DNA from: Psychrosphaera ytuae
GTDB taxonomy: Bacteria; Pseudomonadota; Gammaproteobacteria; Enterobacterales; Alteromonadaceae
Assembly: GCF_017638545.1 (NCBI RefSeq)
Contig: NZ_CP072110.1
Coordinates: 2,356,001 to 2,420,000 of the forward strand
Length of the DNA stretch: 64,000 nt
Direction of reading: 5' to 3'
The notes under the pieces are model-generated. The model searched no databases. It saw nothing but the letters and a program-made list of their open reading frames with translations, and was not told the DNA's origin. The position numbers and the translations under genes are program-made. The first letter of the stretch is position 1; every line of letters begins with the position of its first letter. Positions 1 through 8,587 of this stretch are shown one piece after another.

Positions 1-1817
1 AATTGTTAAAATATTTAGAATTAACTCCAAATGATGTTCAAGCGATACATTTTTTATCAGAGGTTTATATCCAAAAAGGGGAGTTTAGAGAGTCTATTGA
101 CCTACTTGAAAACCACTATTCTCTGGTTATAAAAAATAAGCCGCTTGGTTTTAAACTACTTAATTTGTATAAAGAAAACTCAACAACGTATGAGTTTTCA
201 AGATTACTTGACCAGTTATATTCAGAATTTCCTCAGGACCCGAGTATTGCCCTTCAACAAGCGTCTCTTCTATCAAAAAGAGGCCGTGTACGAGATGCAA
301 AAGAGGTTTTGGATAGTCTTCCTGATGAGTCCAAACGCACCCAAGCATATCAATTAGCCAACGGTATCATATTTCTTGAAAATGGAAATTTGGAACGTGC
401 AGAAGATATAAGTAAATCGTTATTGGAAAATCCTGACCCTAGTGCAGAAGTACATGGTTTCGCAGGGGCAGTAAAGATAAAACGTCAAAGCCCAGCTGAA
501 GCGGAGGTTTTGCTTCGCAAATCATTGGAACAAAATCCTAATGCTTTTGAAGTTAGGTTCAATCTTGCGACTGCCTTAAGGATGCAGCAAAAGTTAACGG
601 ACGCAATACAAATTATCGAGTCTTTGGTGGCAGAGAAGCCAGAGAATGTGTCAGTTAAATTAATACACGCACAAACCTTAAGTGAATTGGGCAAAAAACG
701 AGAGGCTATATCAGTATTAGAATCTATCGAGAAAGCGAAGCTCACAGATAGCAGTGCTTTGTTATTATTTGGCTTGTATAACGAGCTCAATAATTTTGAT
801 GGGGCGTTAAAGGTTGTTGAAATATTAAATAATAATAGCCTATACAATCGACAGTTCATGTTTATGAAAGTTGAAACATTAGTAAGGTTAAATAGATTAG
901 ATGAGGCCAAAAAACAGCTCGGTATCTTATACGGATTAGCGGAAGATGATGGGCGTTTATTATACAACGTTGCGTCATGGCAACGAAAAATCGCTGATTA
1001 TGAAGGCGCGGAGTTGACTCATCAAAAGCTAAGTCGATTGATACCGGATAATATTCTAGTCAAAACGGAATATGTTCGTTTCTTATTGTCAAAAGGGGAA
1101 TTAGATAAAGCTCAAATCTTAGCTTCTAATTTGATTAAAGAGTCCAATGGTAACGCGAACGCTTATCATGTACTTGGTGACGTATATTTAGCCCAACAGC
1201 AACTGACTAATGCAAGTAAGCAGTATTGGCGAGCCATCGAAGCAGACAGCGATTTTGACTTAGTAGTCTTGAAGTTAGTTGATTTGGCAAAGTTGGGTCA
1301 TGACTATGCAAAAACCATCAAACTTTTAGAGTCAAAGTTAGATCGTGATCCTCAAAAGTTATGGGTTAAACAAATCTTAGCCGATCTTTACTTTAGTGCA
1401 GGCGAATCTAAAAAAGCGGATAAATATTATTCCGACCTAATCTTGCTTCCCAGTTTTAATGGTAACGCACTGATCTATAATAATTTAGCTATATTACAAC
1501 TAGATTATTCACCTAAGCTAGGTTTAGAGACCGCAAAAACTGCAAGTGAGTTACAACCTAATAACGCAAACATCATCGATACGCTCGCTTGGGCACATGC
1601 AATGAACGGAGATTACGGGCAATCATTGCAACTATTGAGAAATGCTTTTGCGATGGACTCAAGTAACCTTGAAATTAGATACCATTTGGCGTTTGTACTG
1701 ACAGAACTAGACCGTTTGGTTGAAGCCAAAATAGAACTCGATGCGATTCTTAATTCGAATCCTAATGATGATTTAAGAGAAAAAGCAATGTCACTTCAGG
1801 CTCGAATTAACGGATAA
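1..1817 (+). CDS. prsT: TPR-repeat protein, PrsT-like (5' end outside window)
   Basis: The reading frame is open at the left edge, so this is the C-terminal part (about 604 residues) of a longer protein. Nearly the whole visible part is tetratricopeptide helix pairs with the usual small/large pattern (for example LANGIIFLENGNLERAE and NAYHVLGDVYLAQQQLTNA). The last repeats, with NNLAILQLDYSPKLGLETA followed by IIDTLAWAHAMNGD, resemble the C-terminus of PrsT, the TPR lipoprotein of PEP-CTERM/exosortase exopolysaccharide loci. PrsT proteins are usually about 900 residues, consistent with a missing N-terminus and lipoprotein signal. Codon use looks more AT-rich than in the next genes, which fits an accessory locus to the left. 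A generic TPR scaffold remains possible because no other PEP-CTERM gene is visible. Confidence 0.6.
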   Translation, partial: LLKYLELTPNDVQAIHFLSEVYIQKGEFRESIDLLENHYSLVIKNKPLGFKLLNLYKENSTTYEFSRLLDQLYSEFPQDPSIALQQASLLSKRGRVRDAKEVLDSLPDESKRTQAYQLANGIIFLENGNLERAEDISKSLLENPDPSAEVHGFAGAVKIKRQSPAEAEVLLRKSLEQNPNAFEVRFNLATALRMQQKLTDAIQIIESLVAEKPENVSVKLIHAQTLSELGKKREAISVLESIEKAKLTDSSALLLFGLYNELNNFDGALKVVEILNNNSLYNRQFMFMKVETLVRLNRLDEAKKQLGILYGLAEDDGRLLYNVASWQRKIADYEGAELTHQKLSRLIPDNILVKTEYVRFLLSKGELDKAQILASNLIKESNGNANAYHVLGDVYLAQQQLTNASKQYWRAIEADSDFDLVVLKLVDLAKLGHDYAKTIKLLESKLDRDPQKLWVKQILADLYFSAGESKKADKYYSDLILLPSFNGNALIYNNLAILQLDYSPKLGLETAKTASELQPNNANIIDTLAWAHAMNGDYGQSLQLLRNAFAMDSSNLEIRYHLAFVLTELDRLVEAKIELDAILNSNPNDDLREKAMSLQARING

Positions 1818-1872
1818 GCAGAGTTTACTCCTACCGTTTTAAATAAAATGGACCAAAGCGGTCGTCGGCACT

Positions 1873-1901
1873 TTAAGAACTGACCTTTATCACGGTATAA
1901 T
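1873..1901 (+). promoter_or_regulatory. sigma-70-type promoter for yajR-ssb
   Basis: TTAAGA (4 of 6 to consensus) and a perfect TATAAT are separated by 17 bases. It lies about 40 bases before the transporter start and after the end of the TPR gene, so it probably drives the transporter and ssb. Confidence 0.55.
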
Positions 1902-1940
1902 GGTCGGTTCATTTATTTGGTTCAATTCCCTAGAGAGTTC

Positions 1941-3305
1941 ATGCAGTCAGACAAACTTAATTCCCTTGAAAAACGCACTGCCGTATCACTTGCGTCGGTA
2001 TTTGCGATCCGCATGCTGGGCCTGTTTATGCTAATGCCAATTATGGCAATTTACGGTCAGGACCTAGAAGGCGTTTCCCCATTGTGGATTGGTTTAGCCA
2101 TTGGTGCTTACGGTTTAACTCAAGCTATGTTTCAAATCCCTATGGGTTGGTTATCAGACCGATATGGCCGTAAGCGTATCATCGTTGTCGGACTCATTAT
2201 ATTTGCTATAGGTAGTGTGGTCGCAGGGCTAGCAGAAGATGTGGTAACGGTGACCATTGGCCGTGCTATTCAAGGTATGGGTGCTATCGCAAGTGCAGTT
2301 TTGGCACTTGCTGCGGATGTTACTCGTGAAGAGCAAAGACCAAAAGTAATGGCGGTTATTGGTATGTGCATTGGACTGAGTTTTTCTGTTGCATTAGTAC
2401 TAGGCCCGATGGTTGCTGAGAGTCATGGCTTGAGTGGGGTCTTTATGTTTACTGCGGTGATGGCGGTTGTCGGCATTCTAATCGTTTTGACTCTAGTTCC
2501 TAATTCTTATACCCGAGCAAAATCGAGTGAAGTTACAGCAAGCCCCAAACAAGTGGTATCCATGTTGTTTGACAACCAATTACTTAGACTTGATTTTGGG
2601 GTATTGGTGTTGCACTTAACGATGACGTCTATGTTTATCGCAGTCCCATTGCTTTTAACCAAAAATGGCGTGGGAATCTCTGAACACTGGAGTATATATT
2701 TACCTGTTCTTTTGTTGTCGTTCATCTTTATGGTGCCAATGATCATCATTGCGGCCAAAAAAGGCCAAGAAAAACTGTTCTTTCAAATCGGTATTTCAAT
2801 GCTAGTGTTAGCCAGTGTTGTAATGGCAATGAATACAGATTTTTGGACGATTGTCGTCATGTTGTTCATATTTTTTATCGGTTTTAATTTCCTAGAGGCG
2901 AGTTTACCAGCGCATGTATCTCGACTTGCGCCTGCAGGTCAAAAAGGGACAGCAATGGGAGTCTATTCTAGCAGCCAGTTTTTAGGTGCTTTTTTAGGTG
3001 GTATCTCAGGCGGTTATATCGCAGAGTCTTTCGGCTTTAGTTATTTGTTTGCTAGCAATGCGGCGCTTGCGTTATTATGGATCGCATACGCATCGGGTAT
3101 GGTATTGCCACAAAGCTCTAAGCGCGTTTCTATTCCCTACGAACCAGAAACTCAGACTGACACAGAGCGTTTAATCGAACAGATCAGTCAATGTGATGGC
3201 GTTGTTGAAGCAACAGTCGTAGAAGACGAATACCGAATTTACTTAAAAGTTGACAAACACGGTTACGACAGTGATGGTGTTAATCAAATAGTGACCCAAA
3301 TTTAA
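1941..3305 (+). CDS. yajR: MFS transporter, YajR family
   Basis: A major facilitator superfamily transporter with twelve predicted membrane helices. The loop after helix 2 carries the MFS motif A (GWLSDRYGRKR). After the last helix the protein has a soluble tail of about 60 residues (ERLIEQISQCDGVVEATVV...) that matches the ferredoxin-like YAM domain typical of YajR. From the ATG chosen here, which has a GAGAG ribosome-binding site, the protein is 454 residues, the same length as Escherichia coli YajR; an upstream TTG at 1917 is a poorer start. The substrate is unknown; the family is assigned to proton-coupled efflux. It precedes ssb by about 20 bases on the same strand and probably shares its transcript. 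Confidence 0.85.
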   Translation: MQSDKLNSLEKRTAVSLASVFAIRMLGLFMLMPIMAIYGQDLEGVSPLWIGLAIGAYGLTQAMFQIPMGWLSDRYGRKRIIVVGLIIFAIGSVVAGLAEDVVTVTIGRAIQGMGAIASAVLALAADVTREEQRPKVMAVIGMCIGLSFSVALVLGPMVAESHGLSGVFMFTAVMAVVGILIVLTLVPNSYTRAKSSEVTASPKQVVSMLFDNQLLRLDFGVLVLHLTMTSMFIAVPLLLTKNGVGISEHWSIYLPVLLLSFIFMVPMIIIAAKKGQEKLFFQIGISMLVLASVVMAMNTDFWTIVVMLFIFFIGFNFLEASLPAHVSRLAPAGQKGTAMGVYSSSQFLGAFLGGISGGYIAESFGFSYLFASNAALALLWIAYASGMVLPQSSKRVSIPYEPETQTDTERLIEQISQCDGVVEATVVEDEYRIYLKVDKHGYDSDGVNQIVTQI

Positions 3306-3326
3306 TTAGTTTGCAGGAGAAATATT

Positions 3327-3953
3327 ATGGCTCGTGGAGTCAATAAAGTAATTTTAATTGGAACATTAGGTTCTGATCCAGAAGTCAGATACATGCCAAA
3401 TGGCAACGCGGTAGCAAATATTAGCCTTGCGACTAACGAAAGCTGGAAAGATAAAAATACTGGCCAAATGCAAGAAAAAACAGAATGGCACCGTGTTGTT
3501 GTGTTTGGAAAACTTGCAGAGGTAGCTGGTGAGTACTTACGTAAAGGCTCACAAGTGTACTTTGAAGGTAAATTGCAAACGCGTAAATGGCAGGATCAAT
3601 CTACAGGCCAAGACAAGTACACAACAGAAGTGGTTGTAGATTTTGGTGGTCAGATGCAAATGTTAGGTGGTCGCTCTGATAACATGGGTGCATCAAATAA
3701 CAACCAATTCCAGAAACCAGCAAGCACTCCTGGTGGTTTTGCACAGCCTAACCAAGGCATGCAGAATCAAGCTCCGCAACAGGCTCCTCAACAAGCAGTG
3801 GCTCAACCAAATCAACCTTATCAGAGCCAACAGCCTCAAGGTGGATATCAAGCACAGCAAAATTCAGGCATGCAAAACTCAGGTATGCAAAATCAAGCAC
3901 CGGCTCAAGCACCTGCACCGAGCATGGACTTTGACGACGATATTCCATTCTAA
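3327..3953 (+). CDS. ssb: single-stranded DNA-binding protein SSB
   Basis: The N-terminal 110 residues form the OB fold (ARGVNKVILIGTLGSDPE, then EKTEWHRVVVFGKLAE) that binds single-stranded DNA as a tetramer in replication, repair and recombination. It is followed by a low-complexity linker rich in glutamine, proline and asparagine, and the conserved acidic tip MDFDDDIPF that recruits partner proteins. At 208 residues it is somewhat longer than E. coli SSB (178) because of the linker, which contains short repeats of GMQN and QAPQQAP type. The start has a GGAGA ribosome-binding site. No LexA box is visible upstream, and the neighbour is yajR rather than uvrA. Confidence 0.97.
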   Translation: MARGVNKVILIGTLGSDPEVRYMPNGNAVANISLATNESWKDKNTGQMQEKTEWHRVVVFGKLAEVAGEYLRKGSQVYFEGKLQTRKWQDQSTGQDKYTTEVVVDFGGQMQMLGGRSDNMGASNNNQFQKPASTPGGFAQPNQGMQNQAPQQAPQQAVAQPNQPYQSQQPQGGYQAQQNSGMQNSGMQNQAPAQAPAPSMDFDDDIPF

Positions 3954-3988
3954 CCTCGGCTTTTTTGCGTTAGAGAGAATTTAAAATA

Positions 3989-4012
3989 GCCCTTGTGACA
4001 AGGGCTTTTTTA
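3989..4012 (+). terminator. rho-independent terminator after ssb
   Basis: A perfect 7-bp stem (GCCCTTG / CAAGGGC) with a TGA loop is followed by six T residues. It separates ssb from the MSHA locus. Confidence 0.85.
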
Positions 4013-4102
4013 TATTCTGATTATGAGCAGAAGCTTGCCAGGTCAGACCACTGGGAAGGTTTTTGCAATTGAATCTGTTAATGCATCAACGTAAAGTGAA
4101 AT

Positions 4103-4108
4103 TATAAT
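4103..4108 (+). promoter_or_regulatory. -10 element candidate for csrD
   Basis: A perfect TATAAT lies 15 bases before the csrD start. No convincing -35 hexamer is found at 16-18 bases, so any promoter here would be weak or activator dependent. Confidence 0.35.
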
Positions 4109-4123
4109 AAGAACAATAAGTGT

Positions 4124-6016
4124 ATGGACATGCAACTAACCAGAGTTTTGTATCAGGGGCTAATGCGATCGGCAGGTTACATTATGCTCAGCCTATTTGT
4201 GTTCGTTAATGTCTTAATGTTTTATGTTACCTCAGATGAACGGGCAGCCCAGATAAACGCTCAGCATGTATACATGCATACAATGCTTGAAGCTCACCAT
4301 GTCAGTGCAACAGAAGAGCTAAAATACGATAACTTAACTCCTACACTTGCAAATCACAGTCACTTAAATTCAATGGTGATTGAACGACTAACACCAACGA
4401 TTTTGGGTTGGGAAGTTGTCCATCAAAATGGTCGACACATTGCAGGTCAGCGTTATAGCGATAGCTGGAATCTCACCGAAACAGTATTTAGACACGATGG
4501 TTACAACGTAGTTGTATCCCATGAGTCACTATTGGTAAGCCATTTCATCGATTTTTTATATGCGAATGTTGCCCTGGCGTTTATCTGTCTTACGGCCATT
4601 GGTATGACCTACAGAAAGGTATTTCCACATTGGAAAATACTACTTCAACTTGAAATGTGGGCGGGGCGATACTCCCGAGACGAACGCTTTAAGTTTTTTA
4701 TAAAAACCAGAGACTATCATTTAGTTAACACGATTCGAGAAATAAATAGCCAGCGGATATTGGCTCAGAAAGGTGGGCAGAAGATTGACCATTTTATTCG
4801 TAGCCAGGCCTTTTTGGATAAACTGACGGGGTTGGGCAACCGTCTGTACTTGGACAATCGACTCGAAGCCTTAATCCAATCTGAACAACAAGTTTTTGGT
4901 GCAATACTGCTGGTTCACTTTTCTTCTCTTGACGAACTTCGCGAGCGACAGGGCAAAAAGGCGACGGCCAGTTTAGTTAATGATTATAGCTCGCTGTTAA
5001 AACCATATTTGGATGACACGCAGCAGACGGTCGTGGCACGCATTAACTACAGTGAATTTGCGTTGTTATTACCTTTTTCTGATGAAGCAGAAATAGAGAA
5101 AGTAGCTAAAGCACTGATAGAAAAGTCGTCTAGATTTGAGCTACCTTTAGGGGTACAAGCAAGTCATTCATGTTACATAGGCGTCAAACAGTTTAGCCAT
5201 ACTGAATCGGCGTTTCATATTATGGCAGAAGCGGATTTGGCATTGCGAGCAGCGCAATTACAAGGTCCTTCTAGTTGGTTTATGTATGAAGCGGGTAAGT
5301 TACCTATATCAGGCGTTAAAGGGTCAGTACGTTGGCGAATTACCCTAGAAAACGCATTAGAAAAAGGTAATTTTTCACTGGCCATGGAGCCGATAAAGCG
5401 CCTTAATGGTGACATCGCCTCCTACCAATCCAATCTTATTTTAAAAGAGGCTGATGCCGTCATTTCCAGTAGTGTCTTTATGCCTATGGCGCGTAAGTGC
5501 GGATTGATACCTCAGCTGGATATGTTGTCCCTTGAGTTGGTTGTTGAAGAGCTAGCTAAACAAAAGTCCGTACCAGTTGGTGTTCGAATCCATATAGATA
5601 GCTGGTTAAACCGTGACTTTGATGTATGGTTGGTTCGCTTTTTGAAAAAACATGTGGGCTTAACTCAACGTATGATCTTTGAAGTTTCTGAATTTGAGCT
5701 GACTAATAATGTCAATTCAATCAAGAAGCTACTTAGCATTGTTAAACGCTATGGTGGCAAGGTGATGGTTGTGCAGGTTGGGTTTTATGTAATGGATTTG
5801 GGATACTTAAACAATGTCCCGGTGGACAGTTTGTTACTACACAAGAGTATTGGTAGTAATATTTTATCCCATAAAGAAAACCAAATGTTCATCCGTAGTC
5901 TCAATGGCGTTGCCTCTGCGCAAAAGCAGCAGGTATTTGCTGCAGGTATAGAAACAGTGAAACAAATCAACTTGTTAAAGCGTCTTGGTTTATCCGGGTA
6001 CATGCGAATTAATTAA
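4124..6016 (+). CDS. csrD: CsrD/MshH, degenerate GGDEF-EAL regulator
   Basis: First gene of the MSHA locus, corresponding to MshH of Vibrio, an orthologue of E. coli CsrD, which promotes RNase E-dependent decay of the Csr small RNAs. The N-terminus has two membrane helices (about residues 15-32 and 146-162) enclosing a periplasmic segment. A GGDEF-type domain follows (DKLTGLGNRLYLDNRL), whose signature is replaced by NYSEF. The C-terminal EAL domain lacks the EAL signature and other metal ligands, so neither cyclase nor phosphodiesterase activity is expected, as known for CsrD. The protein ends abruptly after LGLSGYMRIN, without the usual C-terminal segment, and its last 27 bases overlap the 3' end of the convergent PLP-enzyme gene. 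Confidence 0.88.
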   Translation: MDMQLTRVLYQGLMRSAGYIMLSLFVFVNVLMFYVTSDERAAQINAQHVYMHTMLEAHHVSATEELKYDNLTPTLANHSHLNSMVIERLTPTILGWEVVHQNGRHIAGQRYSDSWNLTETVFRHDGYNVVVSHESLLVSHFIDFLYANVALAFICLTAIGMTYRKVFPHWKILLQLEMWAGRYSRDERFKFFIKTRDYHLVNTIREINSQRILAQKGGQKIDHFIRSQAFLDKLTGLGNRLYLDNRLEALIQSEQQVFGAILLVHFSSLDELRERQGKKATASLVNDYSSLLKPYLDDTQQTVVARINYSEFALLLPFSDEAEIEKVAKALIEKSSRFELPLGVQASHSCYIGVKQFSHTESAFHIMAEADLALRAAQLQGPSSWFMYEAGKLPISGVKGSVRWRITLENALEKGNFSLAMEPIKRLNGDIASYQSNLILKEADAVISSSVFMPMARKCGLIPQLDMLSLELVVEELAKQKSVPVGVRIHIDSWLNRDFDVWLVRFLKKHVGLTQRMIFEVSEFELTNNVNSIKKLLSIVKRYGGKVMVVQVGFYVMDLGYLNNVPVDSLLLHKSIGSNILSHKENQMFIRSLNGVASAQKQQVFAAGIETVKQINLLKRLGLSGYMRIN

Positions 6017-6949
6017 CGGAAGCCAACGAGTGTCGGTAAGTCTGTTCATGTACTGCATACCTCGTAACCCTTGAAGCCCTCCTGTATGGATAGCGACGAC
6101 AGGCTCTTCTTGATTAAGACCTAACCTCTCTCGTTGGTAACAAAGAGCGTAGAATAGTTTACCTGTATAGACAGGCTCGATAAGAACTCCAGTTTGTTGA
6201 TAAAACTCTAAACAAAATGCTTCTAGAGTCTTATCAAACTTTCCATAACCGCCAAATAATGCGTCAGAATGAAGCCGAAGTTGGGAGTTATATTGGTCGT
6301 GTAGCCTATTTAATAGGTCTGTATCATTGACTACGTTAACACCGATAAAAGATTGTGACGGAAGTGCTTTTAGTAAGCCCTCTATAGTGCCACCAGAACC
6401 AACGGCAGTGGCGATTTTGATGTTCGGGTTTTGCGATGTATCGAGATACTGATGCAATTCATCCGCTAACTCTTTAAGGCCCGGTTCACTCTGGATGTTA
6501 CTGCCTCCTTCGGGGACAAAAAAGTAATCGGGATAATCTTCTTTTAACTTAGATATAAATTGCGGGTCATGACGTAACTTATATTCAGCGCGGGTTAGCG
6601 GAACTAGTGTCATGCCGAGTTGTTTTGCTGCTTTAAGGGTTGGATTGGCTAAGTCTAATTTGTGGGTTCGAATAAAACCAACTGTCGGAGTATTAGTCTT
6701 GGCACCTGCGCAGGCCAACGCATAAATGTGATTTGAAAAGGAACCACCAAAAGAAGCAATACCCTTGTAGCCAAGGCGATGTGCCTCGACAAAGTTGTAT
6801 TTCAACTTACGCCATTTATTCCCTGAAACGAATGGATCAATAAGGTCATCGCGTTTTATCAACAAAGGAATTTGCTGATTTGTTTCCGTTTTGTATTGAA
6901 CTGCTATTATTTGTGTTGTGGTTGTTTTGTCAAAAAAAGCAATATTCAT
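5990..6949 (-). CDS. PLP-dependent D-cysteine desulfhydrase / ACC deaminase family enzyme
   Basis: A 319-residue fold-type II PLP enzyme of the family containing 1-aminocyclopropane-1-carboxylate deaminase and D-cysteine desulfhydrase. The PLP-binding lysine is expected in SGNKWRKLKYN (about residues 42-52). GGSFSNH forms the substrate loop and GSGGTIEG the phosphate-binding loop. Sequence alone does not settle the substrate; D-cysteine desulfhydrase is the more common activity in bacteria not associated with plants. The gene sits inside the msh locus in the opposite direction, converging on csrD (27-base overlap) and diverging from mshI. It has no evident role in pilus assembly. Confidence 0.85.
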   Translation of the reverse strand: MNIAFFDKTTTTQIIAVQYKTETNQQIPLLIKRDDLIDPFVSGNKWRKLKYNFVEAHRLGYKGIASFGGSFSNHIYALACAGAKTNTPTVGFIRTHKLDLANPTLKAAKQLGMTLVPLTRAEYKLRHDPQFISKLKEDYPDYFFVPEGGSNIQSEPGLKELADELHQYLDTSQNPNIKIATAVGSGGTIEGLLKALPSQSFIGVNVVNDTDLLNRLHDQYNSQLRLHSDALFGGYGKFDKTLEAFCLEFYQQTGVLIEPVYTGKLFYALCYQRERLGLNQEEPVVAIHTGGLQGLRGMQYMNRLTDTRWLPLINSHVPG

Positions 6950-6961
6950 AAGGTTTTGCAG

Positions 6962-6991
6962 TTGAATTTAAGTGCTGTATCGAGATACATT
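6962..6991 (+). promoter_or_regulatory. mshI promoter candidate with operator-like palindrome
   Basis: TTGAAT and TACATT (4 of 6 each) lie 18 bases apart in the divergent region between the PLP-enzyme gene and mshI. A perfect inverted repeat TGTATC-GA-GATACA (6976-6989) overlaps the -10 hexamer, where a repressor would act. The binding protein is unknown. Confidence 0.35.
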
Positions 6992-7023
6992 AGACGATCA
7001 GAACGGAGTAATAAAAATAAAGA

Positions 7024-7989
7024 ATGAAAACGTCTCTGCCAGCTTCATTATTAAAGATTTTCCAAAAGACAAATAATCGCGCTCAAGCGGGGATTGCTAT
7101 CCTATCCGATAAAGTCCAATTGGTAAAACTCAGCCCTGCGGAAAAAGGGTATAAATGTCACTTTTTTACAGAAGTGGAATTGCCTGCTGAAGATCAACTT
7201 CCGCAAGTATTAGCGCGACTCATCCGTGAGCATGATCTTGCTGCTGCCAAAACAAATATTGTGATCCCGGCAAACCGAATCCAAAGTACCCAAATAGAGT
7301 CTTCAGAGTTACCCGAAGGGGATGTTCAAACAGCATTGCCTTGGAAGGTGAAAGAACTGATCAATATTCCACCTCAGGATATGGTGTGTGATTACATCGA
7401 TATGCCTTTGCAACCTACTGGCCAAGGTGCGAAAACACAGGTGCTTGCAACCTCAAGAGGGTATCTAGAAGCCATCATAAATCCTTTTCATGAGGCCAAT
7501 GCGGAAATCGGCGCAATTACTACCGAGCAGTTTGCGTATGCAAAGCTGCAAACGACCGAAGATGCCGCTCAGTTAGTCTTTATACAAAATAAAAAAGCGG
7601 ATGCCGTATTACTCATCGTAAAGAATCAAGAAATTTGTTTTGCTCGCAAGATTAGAAACTCAGCAGTAATTCTTGAGATGACACCTGAGCAATTAGAAAT
7701 GGGCGGGAGTGACAGTATCGCTATCGAAATTCAGCGCTCAATAGACTACTTTGAGAGTCAACTTAAACAGCCTCCTATCAAAAATGCACTGTTGTCTATG
7801 CTTGGTGATAATACCGAGACACTGATCACCGCATTAAATCAGGTATTACCGGTGAGAACTAAGCTAATTACGATCGACGATGTAGAAGTACCACCGGGCC
7901 TAGATATTCGATATATGGCGGCTCTTGGTGCGGCGGTCTATTTAGAGCCAAGAGTGACTTCAAAGCAGGAGGTGGTTAATGAAAACTAG
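7024..7989 (+). CDS. mshI: MSHA biogenesis protein MshI (PilM-like)
   Basis: Cytoplasmic protein of 321 residues with the actin/PilM-like fold of type IV pilus alignment complexes; it is expected to bind the N-terminal tail of the following PilN-like protein and link the inner-membrane complex to the motor. There is no signal peptide or membrane helix. Segments such as IVIPANRIQSTQIESSELPE and the C-terminal LDIRYMAALGAAVYL are typical of MshI. The gene overlaps the next by 11 bases, and the next gene's AGGAGG ribosome-binding site lies inside its 3' end, indicating translational coupling. It is the first gene of the long msh biogenesis operon in this strain, since csrD is cut off by the inverted gene. 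Confidence 0.9.
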   Translation: MKTSLPASLLKIFQKTNNRAQAGIAILSDKVQLVKLSPAEKGYKCHFFTEVELPAEDQLPQVLARLIREHDLAAAKTNIVIPANRIQSTQIESSELPEGDVQTALPWKVKELINIPPQDMVCDYIDMPLQPTGQGAKTQVLATSRGYLEAIINPFHEANAEIGAITTEQFAYAKLQTTEDAAQLVFIQNKKADAVLLIVKNQEICFARKIRNSAVILEMTPEQLEMGGSDSIAIEIQRSIDYFESQLKQPPIKNALLSMLGDNTETLITALNQVLPVRTKLITIDDVEVPPGLDIRYMAALGAAVYLEPRVTSKQEVVNEN

Positions 7990-8587
7990 CATTAACCTCT
8001 ACGTTGAAGAGCTAAGACCTAAGAAGTACTACTTAACCCTAACCAATATTGCGTTAGTGACGTCAATTTTATTTGTTTCTATGTTGGTCTGGTTTGGGTC
8101 ACTATTTTTAGAAAATCGAAGCCTTAATAACAAAATCGATATGGCTCAAGTCGAGCTCGAAAATACTCAAAATGAGCTCCAGGAATATCAAAAGTTACTT
8201 CTCGAACACAGTAATAAAGCGTCATTTATAAGTGAGAAAAATAAACTAGAACGTATCATCGAAGCTAAAAAATCACTGATTAAAATTGTTGATAGTCAGG
8301 CAGATCAGGATGCTGTTGATTACTATCAAGTTATGAAGGACCTTACCGAACATCACGACCACGATATTTGGTTAACGCATTTTAGATTTAACCAAAACGA
8401 TGCCAGCTTTGCAGGTTATGCATTGCAATCAAAGGCAGTGACAAATTGGCTCAGCTATTTACAAGCAACGTCGTCGTTTAAAGGGCGCGAGTTTAGCGTG
8501 TTAGAAATCAATGAACACAACGAGCAGGTCGTCGGCTTTAAAACCGCAACGTCGATTAACGCTGTGGAGGTAGGTGCAGATGAGTAA
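7979..8587 (+). CDS. MSHA biogenesis PilN-like protein (MshI2)
   Basis: A 202-residue bitopic membrane protein of the PilN family. The short cytoplasmic N-terminus MKTSINLYVEELRPKK contains the conserved INLY-type motif that docks into the PilM/MshI groove. One membrane helix (about residues 21-43) and a coiled coil (about 50-95, LENTQNELQEYQKLL) follow, then a small periplasmic domain. It should pair with MshJ to form the inner-membrane alignment subcomplex. Some genomes annotate this gene as a second mshI. An ideal AGGAGG ribosome-binding site precedes the start. Confidence 0.85.
   Translation: MKTSINLYVEELRPKKYYLTLTNIALVTSILFVSMLVWFGSLFLENRSLNNKIDMAQVELENTQNELQEYQKLLLEHSNKASFISEKNKLERIIEAKKSLIKIVDSQADQDAVDYYQVMKDLTEHHDHDIWLTHFRFNQNDASFAGYALQSKAVTNWLSYLQATSSFKGREFSVLEINEHNEQVVGFKTATSINAVEVGADE

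Noticed and set aside
485..967. 160-codon minus-strand frame inside the TPR gene
   Set aside because: Antisense to clear TPR repeats; no start signal and low-complexity Ser/Asn/Leu composition.
3667..3984. Alternative plus-strand frame over the ssb linker
   Set aside because: Created by the repetitive Gln/Pro linker of ssb; the SSB frame with its conserved acidic tip explains the region.
4092..4119. sigma-28-like sequence (TAAAGTGA ... AACAATAA) before csrD
   Set aside because: The spacer is 12 instead of 11 and both boxes match poorly; weaker than the motX promoter and without flagellar logic.
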